Source of the DNA: Acetobacter fallax
Lineage (GTDB): Bacteria; Pseudomonadota; Alphaproteobacteria; Acetobacterales; Acetobacteraceae
Assembly (NCBI RefSeq): GCF_011516735.1
Contig: NZ_WOSX01000002.1
Span: 1-64,000, forward strand
Length of the DNA: 64,000 bases
Direction of reading: 5' to 3'
Part shown: positions 37,580 through 46,948 of the stretch, one piece after another
Position numbering within the stretch: position 1 is the first letter of the stretch
Layout of the letters: every line of letters begins with the position of its first letter
Made by a program: the position numbers and the translations under genes
Notes under the pieces: generated by a model
Database searches by the model: none
Told to the model about the DNA's origin: nothing
Seen by the model: the letters and a program-made list of their open reading frames with translations, nothing else

Positions 37580-39094
37580 TCATGACCGGAGTGGCTCGCG
37601 ACCATGGCCCGGTACCGGAAAGACGGCAACGAGCCTCGCCCCCTGAGTCGGATGACCGGGCATCGCGTCCTCAACCAGAACATGCGCGTTATGAAGCCTC
37701 AGAATGGACGCCACAAGGCTCAGACCAAGCCCGCTGCCACGAATGTGGCGACTCTTGTCCGAGCGGTAGAACCGGGTCAGCACGGCAGCCCGCTCCTGAG
37801 GCGCGATCCCAATCCCGTTATCCGTCACGGCAACAGCCGGATGCCCTCGCCAGCACCCCACATCCACCCGCACGCTCCCGCCAGGCGGCGTGAATTTGAT
37901 CGCGTTATCCACAAGATTGGCAAGCATCTCGATGAGCAGATCCCGGTCTCCCTGCACGACGACAGGCACCGCCGGAAAAGAAGCGCCCGAAAACGTCGTT
38001 CCGGACAGAGAATCCTGCGGCGGAGATGCGGAAGACATCATCGCCCCCTGCGACACCGGACCAGATTTCGGACCATAAAGACCAACACCCTCGCTTTCCG
38101 CGATGGGCTCGTAAAGATCAATGATGTCACGAGCGAGATCTTCGAGATCAACAGCCGCAAAGCCGTCCCGTCGCCGGCCATTATCGATTTCAGCCATCCG
38201 CAGCAGTGCGGTAATGATGGAAAAGCACTGATCGAGATTTTCGATCGCACCGCCAATCGCATCCCGCAGAACTTCGGGAGAACCGGCATTGGGGCCGGCA
38301 AGAGTGCGTTCAAGAGACGCACGCACGCGCGCAAGCGGCGTCCGCAGATCATGCGCAATATCATTCCCGACGTCACGCATGTCATGCATCAGCTGCTCAA
38401 GCCGGTCGAGCATACGATTGACACTGCCAGCAAGGCGATGAAGGTCGTCCCGCTCCGATCCGGCAGGAAGCCGTTCGTGAATGTCACCCTGCATAATCCG
38501 GTCAACCGCCTCATGCATCTCCTTGACGCGAGCCAGCGCACGGTGACTGAGCCAGAGCCCGGTCAGCAGCGCGAGAACGAAAATCGGAACAATGGTCGTG
38601 ACCGAAGCACGACGCAGCATCAGCTTCTGTTCGCTGAGCGGATGGACGCTGCGCCCCAGCGCAAGCAGACGCCCGTCAGAAAGATGATCGGCAAGGAACC
38701 AGACCTTGTAAGGCGCCCCTTCCTCAGGAACCATCATGGACGCATGCATCTCACCGTCCGCGACCAGCCCTTCCGGCCATTCCTTCAGATCGCCGGTCAC
38801 CGGTTCACGGGCAGCCGTAAAAATCCCCGCCTCGTTGATGACAATACGCAGGTCATCGGTAGACCGCTCACGAATGACGTAAGCCAGGTGATCCGGCGGA
38901 AGAGAAAGCAGGAAATCCATCTCACGACGGAGAAGCTGGGCGGAACGCCGGAATTCCAGCGACGTCATCTGGCTGTAAATGAGCGAGAACTGAAAAACGG
39001 TCGCAAGAAGAATCGCCACAGCGAAACCAAGCGCCAGCTGGAAGCGGGCCGTCCGGAACAGTTCGAACCGCCTGCCACGCAGGAAAGACACCAT
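37580..39094 (-). CDS. Sensor histidine kinase (paired with the OmpR-type regulator)
   Basis: 504 residues from the ATG at 39094. It has an N-terminal membrane helix (FQLALGFAVAILLATVFQF), a periplasmic domain of about 140 residues, a second helix (VTTIVPIFVLALLTGLWLS), HAMP, then HisKA with the phospho-His in NDIAHDLRTPLARVRAS. The ATPase shows NLVDNAIKFTPPGGSV, DNGIGI and GSGLGLSLV. All motifs are intact. A TTG-started extension to 39136 would overlap the regulator and is less likely. The gene starts 10 nt after the regulator stop, so the pair is one operon, with the RND operon downstream on the same strand. Confidence 0.9.
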   Translation of the reverse strand: MVSFLRGRRFELFRTARFQLALGFAVAILLATVFQFSLIYSQMTSLEFRRSAQLLRREMDFLLSLPPDHLAYVIRERSTDDLRIVINEAGIFTAAREPVTGDLKEWPEGLVADGEMHASMMVPEEGAPYKVWFLADHLSDGRLLALGRSVHPLSEQKLMLRRASVTTIVPIFVLALLTGLWLSHRALARVKEMHEAVDRIMQGDIHERLPAGSERDDLHRLAGSVNRMLDRLEQLMHDMRDVGNDIAHDLRTPLARVRASLERTLAGPNAGSPEVLRDAIGGAIENLDQCFSIITALLRMAEIDNGRRRDGFAAVDLEDLARDIIDLYEPIAESEGVGLYGPKSGPVSQGAMMSSASPPQDSLSGTTFSGASFPAVPVVVQGDRDLLIEMLANLVDNAIKFTPPGGSVRVDVGCWRGHPAVAVTDNGIGIAPQERAAVLTRFYRSDKSRHIRGSGLGLSLVASILRLHNAHVLVEDAMPGHPTQGARLVAVFPVPGHGREPLRS

Positions 39095-39104
39095 GCGCGA
39101 ACGC

Positions 39105-39821
39105 TCAGTCCGGCGCGCCAGGATCGGACGCACCAAGCGTGAAGCCCGCCCCCCGGATACTATGGATCAGCGGCGCTTCTCCAGGCCCGTCAATCTTGCG
39201 GCGCAGCTTGCCGATATGCACATCCACAAGGTTGGTCTGTGGCGTGAAGCGGTAATTCCAGACTTCTTCCAGCATCATGGCACGCGTGAGCACCTGACCA
39301 GGCCGACGCATGAGAAATTCCAGCAGCCGGAATTCACGCGGCAGCAGATCAACCTCCCGTCCCGCCCGATCAACCCTGCGGTCAATAAGATCCATCGTAA
39401 GAGGCCCGGCCCGCAGCACGGTCTGGCGCGTATCGTCCGGACGACGCAGAAGCGCTTCAATCCGGGCAACAAGCTCTTCCATGGCAAACGGCTTGGTAAG
39501 GTAATCATCACCGCCCGCCTTCAGCCCGCTCACGCGGTCATCGACAGCCGAAAGCGCCGAGAGAACAAGTACCGGCGCACGGATGTTGCGGGCACGCATG
39601 GTTTCGATCAGCGTCAGCCCGTCAAGACCAGGCAACATCCTGTCCACAACCATGACATCATACGCACCGGAAAGCGCCTGTTCCAGGCCCCCGTCACCAG
39701 TCTCCACCGCAGTAACGGCGAAGTCACGGCTCTCCAGTTCCTCGGCGATCTCACGGGCGATGCCGCTGTCATCCTCGACCAGCAGCACATGGGCGCCATT
39801 CACAGGGACAGATGCACTCAT
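39105..39821 (-). CDS. OmpR/PhoB-type response regulator
   Basis: 238 residues from the ATG at 39821; the frame runs 59 codons further upstream, but the receiver starts right after this Met (HVLLVEDDSGIAREI). The phospho-acceptor Asp is in VMVVDRMLPGLDG and the conserved Lys in YLTKPFA. The C-terminal winged helix contains REFRLLEFLMRRPGQVLTR and NLVDVHIGKLRRKI. It is expected to control the efflux operon downstream and possibly the divergent TonB receptor. Signal unknown. Confidence 0.93.
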   Translation of the reverse strand: MSASVPVNGAHVLLVEDDSGIAREIAEELESRDFAVTAVETGDGGLEQALSGAYDVMVVDRMLPGLDGLTLIETMRARNIRAPVLVLSALSAVDDRVSGLKAGGDDYLTKPFAMEELVARIEALLRRPDDTRQTVLRAGPLTMDLIDRRVDRAGREVDLLPREFRLLEFLMRRPGQVLTRAMMLEEVWNYRFTPQTNLVDVHIGKLRRKIDGPGEAPLIHSIRGAGFTLGASDPGAPD

Positions 39822-40143
39822 AAGACCATGGGATGCCGCGCCAGACGCGAAATTGCCACTAAAATCAATTTCATGACGGTCACAGAAACGACCCGTCCGG
39901 AGAAACGGCCACAGCACACTCCGGCCGGCCACCATGCACCGCGCACGAACCACACCCTCCAGGGCAACAGCAGCCTGTTCAAAGCCATGATTCCGCATCG
40001 TTCATCTGCTGCTCAGCAACACCTGATGCACAAGTGATAAAACTGCAACATTCACGTCCAATAAGTGTCGCGCAGGCAACAGAGTATTGCAGAACGCGCA
40101 TTGATTATGTCAGAGCGAAATTATTGCGATATCGCGTCAAACC
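39822..40143. other. 322-bp divergent control region between the response regulator and the TonB receptor
   Basis: No gene is seen; the open frame here is an upstream extension of the regulator with no domain similarity. The half nearest the receptor (about 40030-40143) is less GC-rich and holds loose promoter-like hexamers such as TTGATT near 40100. Both flanking genes must be transcribed out of this stretch, so it should contain two promoters. I could not find a clear direct-repeat operator. Confidence 0.4.
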
Positions 40144-43100
40144 ATGTCCGGACGGAAATCCAGCGAGATCCGGTCAAAACGTCTTCTTAAAAAGGTCTTG
40201 CCCTCAATGCCTCTTTCTCACCTGTATCCCGGCAGGACACGTCTGGGAAACCGTAAGCTGAAATCACGCCCGGTTCTCCTGGCGGCAACAGTTTTCGCCT
40301 CCACCCCCCTCATCCTGCTCTCCGTCTCCGCCCAGGCTGCAACAGACAGCACGTCGCACACCCACAAGGTGCGGACCGCGAAAACCCGGCCCGTTCACGC
40401 AACCCGCAACACAACCGTCGCCCCGGCTCAGACGGCCACCCCTGCCATTTCGACCACCAGCGCAACGACACGTCGCAACAACAATGCGGCAGCGCTCAGC
40501 CAGCATTACCAGGCCAGCGGCAACGAAGAAGTGGTGGTCACCGGTTCCATGCTGCGCACCGCGCGCAACACCAGCCCGAACCCGGTCCAGACCATCACCT
40601 CCGCCCAGATCCAGCAGACAGGCGTCGCAACGCTGGGTGACTTCCTGCAGCGCATGCCTTCCATCGGTTCCAGCGGCACGACCAACAACCAGACCAACGG
40701 CACAGGTGGCGCGTCCTGTATCGACTTCCGTAACATGGGTCAGAACCGGGTACTCGTCCTGATCGACGGCAAGCGCACGACAATGAACGGCGACAACAAC
40801 TGCGTCGATTTCAACACGATTCCCACCGACATGGTCGACAGCATCGAAATGCTGAAAGACGGCGGCTCGGAACTGTATGGCGCGGATGCGGTCTCGGGCG
40901 TCATCAACATCAAGCTGCGGCATAATGTCACGGATGGCGGCGTCACCGCCTATGGCGGCATCAGCGGACAGGGCGATGCGCTGACCGGCAAGCTCTCAGC
41001 CCATAAAGGGTGGAACTTCGATCACGACAAGGGCAACATCACCCTGTTCGGTTCCTATATGAGCCAGGGCGGCATCATGCAGCGTGACCGCTCGTGGGCC
41101 ACACCCGTCGCCGAGAACAACCCCTCATCAGGCGGCGTGACCTACGGGTCATTCATTGCCTCGTCAGGGCATTACATCGGCGAGACGACCGGGAACGAAT
41201 ATACCGGAACCAGTTCCGGAAAAATCATCCCCTGGAACGACAAATACCGTTATAACTACGGTAACGACCAGATGCTCTCCAACTACCTGCAGAATTCCAC
41301 CCTGCGTGGTGAACTGCATTACGAGATCAACAAACACTTCATCCCCTACGCCAACGTGCTGTACAGCCACCGCACATCGATGGCGCAGATGGCCGCCGAG
41401 CCGGTGGATGGCGCCGTGCCGCCATCGGACATGCCCGCCTCCATCATCATCCCGTCCAACGATCCGTACAACACGACCGGCGAAGACGTTCAGATGTACC
41501 GGCGCATGACCGAATTCGGGCCACGCCGCACGGAAGATTCGTCCGACACGGTGACAGGTATCGGCGGCATGCGCGGTGAAATCACGCATGGCTGGATGTA
41601 TGACGCCTCATACACCTATGGCTCGAACATGATGACCGAGCAGATGTCAGGCGTCGGCAGCTACACCAACCTGCTGCAGGAATACGGAATCCAGCAGCTC
41701 GATCCGACCGACACGAACAGCGCGACCGCCTATAACCCGTCGGTCTGTAACGCCGCTAAAGGCTGCGTGCTGTCCAGCCCGTTCGCACCGCTCTCCAGCG
41801 CCGCGGCAGCCTACGCGAACTATACGTCTCACAGTCATTACCATTACCAGATGCGTGACCTGAATTTCCGTATCAACAACGATCATGTCGCCAAAATGCC
41901 ATGGAAAAACGGCGGCACTTTCGCCGTCGCACTCGGCATGGAGCATCGCGGCGAACAACTCAGCTACAATCCGGATCCGCTCATCGCATCAGGCCAGAGC
42001 CTGACGGATACATCCACCTATACGGGCGGCGGGTTCGACGTCACCGAGGGCTACCTGGAAGGCAAGCTGACACTGCTGCACAACGCCTTTCTCGCCCGCG
42101 ACCTGACCATTGACGGACAGGGACGTTTCTCGTCCTACAACACCTTTGGCAGCGCCAGGAACTGGAAAGGCTCCATCAACTGGTCCCCGACCCGCGACAT
42201 CCGTTTCCATGCCACACTGGGCACGTCATATCGCCAGCCAAACGTCTATGAAATGTACGGCGGACAGCAGCTGACCTACGCCTCGGCAACCGACCCCTGC
42301 GCACAGGCAGGATCCTACGGTTCCTATTCCGCTACCGTCGTGGCCAACTGCGCGAAGGCCGGTATCAACGCCGCTAATTTCACGGACGTCAATTCAGGTC
42401 AGATCGCCACCCTGACCGGCGGCAACTCGAAACTTCGTCCTGAAACCGGCCGCACATGGACTGTCGGCACGGATTTCACACCGCGCTGGATCCCCGGTCT
42501 GCACACGTCACTCACCTACTGGCATTACACGATTTCCAACCTGATCTCAGCCGTATCGACCCAGTACATGGCCGACCAGTGCTATACGGGACAGGGCAGC
42601 GGCTACTGCAACCAGATCAAGCGGTTCGCAGGCTCCGATCAGATCGATTACGCGACATCATTCTACACGAACCAGGGCGGCCTGAATCAAAGCGGTCTCG
42701 ACTGGGACGTGGATTACGCCATCCGCGTCACCCCGATGGACCGCTTCATCCTCAGCAACAATTTCCAGCAGATCCTGAACTACAAGCAGCAGAATACCGC
42801 GGGCGGTTCCTGGACAAACTACACAGGCGGCCTGCAATATAACGCTACCGCCGGATCCCTGCCTGCCGCAGGCATCCCCCGTGTGCGCGATTACGCAAGC
42901 ATCACATGGCGTCACGGAAATTTCCACGTGACCTACATGATGACCTTTATCGGCGGCATGCGCTGGAACAACAGCTCGGAGTTCCTGACGGCGGACGGCA
43001 GCCAGCGTTACAAGGCGCCGGCCATGGTCAAGAACGATCTGTCGCTCGGTTACGATCTGGGTCGCTGGAGCTTCACGGGCGGCATCAACAACCTAAACAA

Positions 43101-43209
43101 CAAAAAACCGCCTTACGTCGTCAGCACAGCCGACAACAGCATGGCCTCTGTCTATGGAGACTTCTACGAAGGACGCTCCTTCTGGCTCCAGGTTGCGGCC
43201 GGCTTCTGA
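40144..43209 (+). CDS. TonB-dependent outer-membrane receptor
   Basis: About 1021 residues; an ATG at 40207 is an alternative start. After a charged leader, a signal peptide (RPVLLAATVFASTPLILL, cleavage after VSAQA) is followed by a Thr/Ala-rich linker of about 55 residues. Then come the TonB box EEVVVTG and a plug domain with VLVLIDGKRTT and DGGSELYGADAVSGVINI. The rest is a 22-strand barrel ending in WLQVAAGF with C-terminal Phe. The large barrel and linker resemble Caulobacter-type receptors for plant-derived or complex carbon compounds rather than compact siderophore receptors. It is divergent from a two-component system. Ligand unknown. Confidence 0.9.
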   Translation: MSGRKSSEIRSKRLLKKVLPSMPLSHLYPGRTRLGNRKLKSRPVLLAATVFASTPLILLSVSAQAATDSTSHTHKVRTAKTRPVHATRNTTVAPAQTATPAISTTSATTRRNNNAAALSQHYQASGNEEVVVTGSMLRTARNTSPNPVQTITSAQIQQTGVATLGDFLQRMPSIGSSGTTNNQTNGTGGASCIDFRNMGQNRVLVLIDGKRTTMNGDNNCVDFNTIPTDMVDSIEMLKDGGSELYGADAVSGVINIKLRHNVTDGGVTAYGGISGQGDALTGKLSAHKGWNFDHDKGNITLFGSYMSQGGIMQRDRSWATPVAENNPSSGGVTYGSFIASSGHYIGETTGNEYTGTSSGKIIPWNDKYRYNYGNDQMLSNYLQNSTLRGELHYEINKHFIPYANVLYSHRTSMAQMAAEPVDGAVPPSDMPASIIIPSNDPYNTTGEDVQMYRRMTEFGPRRTEDSSDTVTGIGGMRGEITHGWMYDASYTYGSNMMTEQMSGVGSYTNLLQEYGIQQLDPTDTNSATAYNPSVCNAAKGCVLSSPFAPLSSAAAAYANYTSHSHYHYQMRDLNFRINNDHVAKMPWKNGGTFAVALGMEHRGEQLSYNPDPLIASGQSLTDTSTYTGGGFDVTEGYLEGKLTLLHNAFLARDLTIDGQGRFSSYNTFGSARNWKGSINWSPTRDIRFHATLGTSYRQPNVYEMYGGQQLTYASATDPCAQAGSYGSYSATVVANCAKAGINAANFTDVNSGQIATLTGGNSKLRPETGRTWTVGTDFTPRWIPGLHTSLTYWHYTISNLISAVSTQYMADQCYTGQGSGYCNQIKRFAGSDQIDYATSFYTNQGGLNQSGLDWDVDYAIRVTPMDRFILSNNFQQILNYKQQNTAGGSWTNYTGGLQYNATAGSLPAAGIPRVRDYASITWRHGNFHVTYMMTFIGGMRWNNSSEFLTADGSQRYKAPAMVKNDLSLGYDLGRWSFTGGINNLNNKKPPYVVSTADNSMASVYGDFYEGRSFWLQVAAGF

Positions 43210-43254
43210 CCTTCGCCACGCATCCCGGCAGGGCCTGCCCCGGAACCCGGCAAA

Positions 43255-43476
43255 GGCTCTGTCAGTGTTGTGTGTTGATCTGTGATTTTTCAAAGGGCTG
43301 GCTGAATTCGGGCTCTGCCCGAACCCGGCAGGGACCGTCACGCGAAGGCGTGCTGCGCACGACGGCCCCTGCACCCCGATTGATTAATAACAAAATGGTT
43401 TCCAAAGGTCTGTGACCTTTGGTGGGTTCCAGGGCAAAGCCCTGAGAAAGCACCAGCACGTAACGACAACAGCGCC
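43255..43476. repeat. Multi-hairpin intergenic repeat, copy D
   Basis: About 222 bp and nearly identical to copy C through the middle: GTGATTTTTCAAAGGG, then CGGGCTCTGCCCG, GGGACCGTCACGCG, CCAAAGGTCTGTGACC and CAGGGCAAAGCCCTG. The left end has a small rearrangement (GGCTCTGTCAGTG); the right end is CACGTAACGACAACAG. It lies between the convergent receptor and Rieske genes and stops 4 bp from the Rieske stop codon. Confidence 0.88.
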
Positions 43477-43480
43477 CGGT

Positions 43481-44602
43481 TCAGGCAATAAAGAAACGAC
43501 TGAGCCCGAGCCCCCGCAGCCCGCGCCGATAGGCAATGGAACTGCGATCCGCAGGCACATGAGCCTCAAGAGACGGATCAAGCGGCAGACATTCAGGCTT
43601 CTGACTTTCGACGATCGCCTTGTCTTCCTCAAAAACCCGGCGATTAAAGTCATAAACAGCCTGAACAGACTGATCAGTATCAAAATTACGGCAAATCGGC
43701 GCAAAAAGACGGGTAACACGCGCGGAAACCGGCGATGCCGCATTCATAATCACCAGCCGCCCGTCATCAGGGAAATGAATCTCCAGCGTCGCCGTAAACG
43801 GCAGATGAGTCCGGAAATGCCGCAGCCACTCAAAGCCAGGCCGGCCGCGATCCTGAACGCCAATCGGATAATTCCCCACCATACTACGATACCCGACCTC
43901 GAAACCCTTCTCCGTCAGCACCGGCATGTAAGGCGGAACCACGGGGTTTTCCGGATCAGCAAACGTGTCGGTGTGGACGAAAGCGAAATGGGCAACATCC
44001 AGAAACCCTTCCATCTGCCGACCCGCAAAACCCTGAATATCAATCGTGGGACAAACGATCTGCTGATAACCCGCTTCATCCCAGTGCGGCATCCCCGGAA
44101 TGTCCGCCGCCGCAAGAATTGCCTCCCGGTCCGCCGGCCACTGACCTTCAGCAGGCGCCAGACAAACCCAGATCAGCCCATAACGCTCCAGTGAAGGATA
44201 TGTCCGCAGCGTCATCTTTTTAGGGATCGCCCCATCCGGATGAGCCGGTATTTTCACGCAGCGGCCAGCCTGTCCGAAGCGGAACCCGTGATAGGCGCAG
44301 GCAATGGACTCACCATTTCCCGTGCCCAGACTGAGCGGCACCCCACGATGCGGACAGATGTCGCGGGCAACAACGATCTCATCACCGGCGTGGTATACAA
44401 CCAGTGCTTCATCCAGCAGCATGGCAGCCACAGGCTCCTGCCCCACCTCCCTGACGAGCGCGACGGGATACCAGAACCGCGCAAGAATAGCGCGATCATG
44501 CGGATCGAAAGTGCTGTTGCGTGGCAGATCAGCCATCGCGGCCGTCTGCGCAACGCACTGCGACAGAGGTGCGGCAGATCCGGGTTCAGCAGACTGGGTC
44601 AT
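43481..44602 (-). CDS. Rieske non-heme iron oxygenase, alpha subunit (VanA/phenoxybenzoate dioxygenase-like)
   Basis: About 373 residues from the ATG at 44602; the frame extends to a GTG at 44638, and a further ATG at 44536 is possible. The Rieske cluster ligands are CPHRG and CAYHGF. The mononuclear iron site has EGFLDVAHFAFVH (two His and the bridging Asp). Enzymes of this type hydroxylate or demethylate aromatic acids and need a ferredoxin reductase. None is adjacent, so electrons must come from elsewhere. It is divergent from a LysR regulator across 118 bp, the probable controller. Substrate not predictable. Confidence 0.88.
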   Translation of the reverse strand: MTQSAEPGSAAPLSQCVAQTAAMADLPRNSTFDPHDRAILARFWYPVALVREVGQEPVAAMLLDEALVVYHAGDEIVVARDICPHRGVPLSLGTGNGESIACAYHGFRFGQAGRCVKIPAHPDGAIPKKMTLRTYPSLERYGLIWVCLAPAEGQWPADREAILAAADIPGMPHWDEAGYQQIVCPTIDIQGFAGRQMEGFLDVAHFAFVHTDTFADPENPVVPPYMPVLTEKGFEVGYRSMVGNYPIGVQDRGRPGFEWLRHFRTHLPFTATLEIHFPDDGRLVIMNAASPVSARVTRLFAPICRNFDTDQSVQAVYDFNRRVFEEDKAIVESQKPECLPLDPSLEAHVPADRSSIAYRRGLRGLGLSRFFIA

Positions 44603-44720
44603 GACGTGTCTCACATTAAGAGCGGGGGATGGCGTCACCAGTTCTGCCGCGCAGGGGGTGTGCCTGCATATCGCTTAAGTTAGTCTTTGCCGTTCGCAAA
44701 AAGAGCGCACCGGGGGAGAG

Positions 44721-45641
44721 ATGACTGTCCAGTCAAGAATCATGAAGTATTTCATGGCAGTCGCACGCTGCGGCTCAATCCGTCGGGCCTCCGAACAGCT
44801 CGGAATCGCGGCCTCGGCAGTCGACAGACAGATCCTGCACGCAGAAGCGGAACTCGGTGTCCCGCTTTTCGAGCGGCATCCCTCCGGCCTGCAAATGACA
44901 GCGGCCGGAGAACTCCTGTTTACCACCGGACAGAAATGGGAACGCGACTGGACGGAAACACAGGCCGGCTTCAATGATCTTCAGGGACTGAAACGCGGCC
45001 ATATCACTATCGCCATTGTCGATGCGCTCACACGAGGCGGCATCCCGAAACTGATCGGACAGTTTCGCAAAAGTTATCCGGGCATCGTGATCGCCTCCAG
45101 AGTAATGGACAATCACGCCATCGCAGGCGCCGTAACCGAACGGGAAGCAGAGTTCGGCCTGCTGCTTGATCCACCAGCCCGGCGCGATCTGATCGTGCAG
45201 AGCTATACAACATCACCACTGGGCATCGTCTGCCCGCCGGATCACCCGCTTGCCGCCAGGTCCGAGGTTCGTCTCGGGCAATGTCATGATTATCCGTTCA
45301 TCATGCCCGCTCCGCCCCTGGCGTTGCGGAGACGTCTTGATCCTCTGCTTTCAGCCAGCCTGACAAAGATCGCGCCGGTAACGGAGACGGACAGCATCCG
45401 GATGATCCGATCGCTGATCGGCGCCGGTGTCGGAATCAGCATTTTGCTGGGTGTGGACGTTCTCAGCGAAGTCGAGGCGGGATCGCTGCGCTTCGTGCCC
45501 CTGGCGGAAGCCCGGTCCAGCCCCGCCATGCTCGCTCTCGCGGTTTCACGAACACGGATTCTCACATCGGGCGCACGCCTGCTCGCCGCGGAAATCGAAC
45601 GGTTTCTGGCAGGATCACATGCAGCACTGACAGTACCATAA
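44721..45641 (+). CDS. LysR-family transcriptional regulator
   Basis: 306 residues, full length. The HTH is in the first 60 residues (IRRASEQLGIAASAVDRQIL), followed by a linker helix and an effector domain containing LKRGHITIAIVDALTRGGIP and the second half MIRSLIGAGVGISILL. It is divergent from the Rieske oxygenase gene, the standard layout for a LysR activator that also represses itself. The inducer is probably an aromatic substrate or product; this is inference. Confidence 0.9.
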   Translation: MTVQSRIMKYFMAVARCGSIRRASEQLGIAASAVDRQILHAEAELGVPLFERHPSGLQMTAAGELLFTTGQKWERDWTETQAGFNDLQGLKRGHITIAIVDALTRGGIPKLIGQFRKSYPGIVIASRVMDNHAIAGAVTEREAEFGLLLDPPARRDLIVQSYTTSPLGIVCPPDHPLAARSEVRLGQCHDYPFIMPAPPLALRRRLDPLLSASLTKIAPVTETDSIRMIRSLIGAGVGISILLGVDVLSEVEAGSLRFVPLAEARSSPAMLALAVSRTRILTSGARLLAAEIERFLAGSHAALTVP

Positions 45642-45930
45642 CATAGCCAGAACCATCGCAACGACCTGCGGAAAAATCGTGAGCCAGACAGAAGGAATCA
45701 TGGCCACATCACAAAAAGCGGATCACAGTCGAAACGGCCTGAGCACGGATCCGCATCCGACATATACAGGATTGTCTGTGTATTTTATGCAACAAAATGG
45801 AAACATAATCGCAAATGAGAGGCCAATAGCAGAGACAAAAGAATGTGCCTCATCTATATCCACAGAAATATAGATAAAGCACAATGTTGCGAGCACGTTC
45901 CGATCCCGCAACACCTGAAAGGTCAAAAAA

Positions 45931-46911
45931 GTGACGTCCCGCGTTGTAAAGTCCGCCCAGACCGCTCCCGTGAAGTCCGTTTTCCGGCATCAGGAGCGCT
46001 CTCTCGCCGGTCTGACTCTGGCCAGTCTGGCCCTGGCCTGCGGCGTTTTATACAGCAGCCCCGGTCATGCAGCCGGCGGCGACGTCTCTCTCACCGGCCC
46101 CAACTCGATCTTTGACGGCGAACGGGCGCTCGGAACCAGCGGCCTCAGCTCGCTCGAAGGATCAAGCGGCGGCGGCATCGCCAGCTGGGCCACCATCGGC
46201 GGCTACGGCAGCAAAAAGGGTGTCGGCATGGCTTTTCATTACAGCTACGTCAACGTTACGAATTACTGGGACCAGAACGCCGGCGCGATCCTCGGGCTCT
46301 ATGACCGCGTCGAACTGTCCTACTCACATAACTTCTTCCAGACCCGCGGCACCGGAGCACTGCTCGGGATCGGCAAAGGATACCAGTTTGATCTCGATAC
46401 AGGCGGCATCAAGGTCCGTCTGTTCGGACACCTTGCCGACAAAACACTGATCCCGCAGTTCGCAATCGGTGCGATGTACAAGCATGACGGTGACAACAAG
46501 GTCATTCATGAAGTCGGCGCAAAATCGACCGATGGCGCCGATGTCTATTTCGCGGCGACGAAACTCTATCCGTCGATCGGACTCCTCATCAACACAACGA
46601 TGCGCCTCACAAAAGGCAATCAGTGGGGCATCCTCGGCTTCGGCGGCGACCGCAACGACAGTTACCATCCGCAATTCGAAGGGTCGCTCGGTTATCTGCC
46701 GTCTTTCATTCCGGGCCTCGTCGTCGGTGTCGAATACCGGACCAAACCGCGCAACCAGAATTTCACGCCGGAAAGCAACTGGTTTGACGTCTATGCCAGC
46801 TACTTCGTGAACAAACACCTGAACATCACAGCGGCCTACGTCTCACTGGGAACGATCGCAACATTCCGCAATCAGACCGGCGTGTATTTTTCGGCCCAGA
46901 CCGGATTTTGA
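45931..46911 (+). CDS. DUF3034 outer-membrane beta-barrel-like protein
   Basis: 326 residues. A long basic N-terminus leads to a signal peptide (LAGLTLASLALACGVLYSS, cleavage near SPGHA). The mature part contains GIASWATIGGYGSKKGVG and YDRVELSYSHNFFQTR, recognisable as the DUF3034 pattern, with alternating strands and a C-terminal Phe as in barrel proteins. The function of this family is unknown. The 289 bp upstream are relatively AT-rich and hold no gene. It is convergent with rmuC. Confidence 0.78.
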   Translation: MTSRVVKSAQTAPVKSVFRHQERSLAGLTLASLALACGVLYSSPGHAAGGDVSLTGPNSIFDGERALGTSGLSSLEGSSGGGIASWATIGGYGSKKGVGMAFHYSYVNVTNYWDQNAGAILGLYDRVELSYSHNFFQTRGTGALLGIGKGYQFDLDTGGIKVRLFGHLADKTLIPQFAIGAMYKHDGDNKVIHEVGAKSTDGADVYFAATKLYPSIGLLINTTMRLTKGNQWGILGFGGDRNDSYHPQFEGSLGYLPSFIPGLVVGVEYRTKPRNQNFTPESNWFDVYASYFVNKHLNITAAYVSLGTIATFRNQTGVYFSAQTGF

Positions 46912-46948
46912 CAGACCGGCTTCTGACACACCCCCCGGCCAGCCCCCG

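Noticed and set aside
37604..39142. A 512-codon frame antisense to the sensor kinase
   Set aside because: No domain; the kinase on the minus strand is complete.
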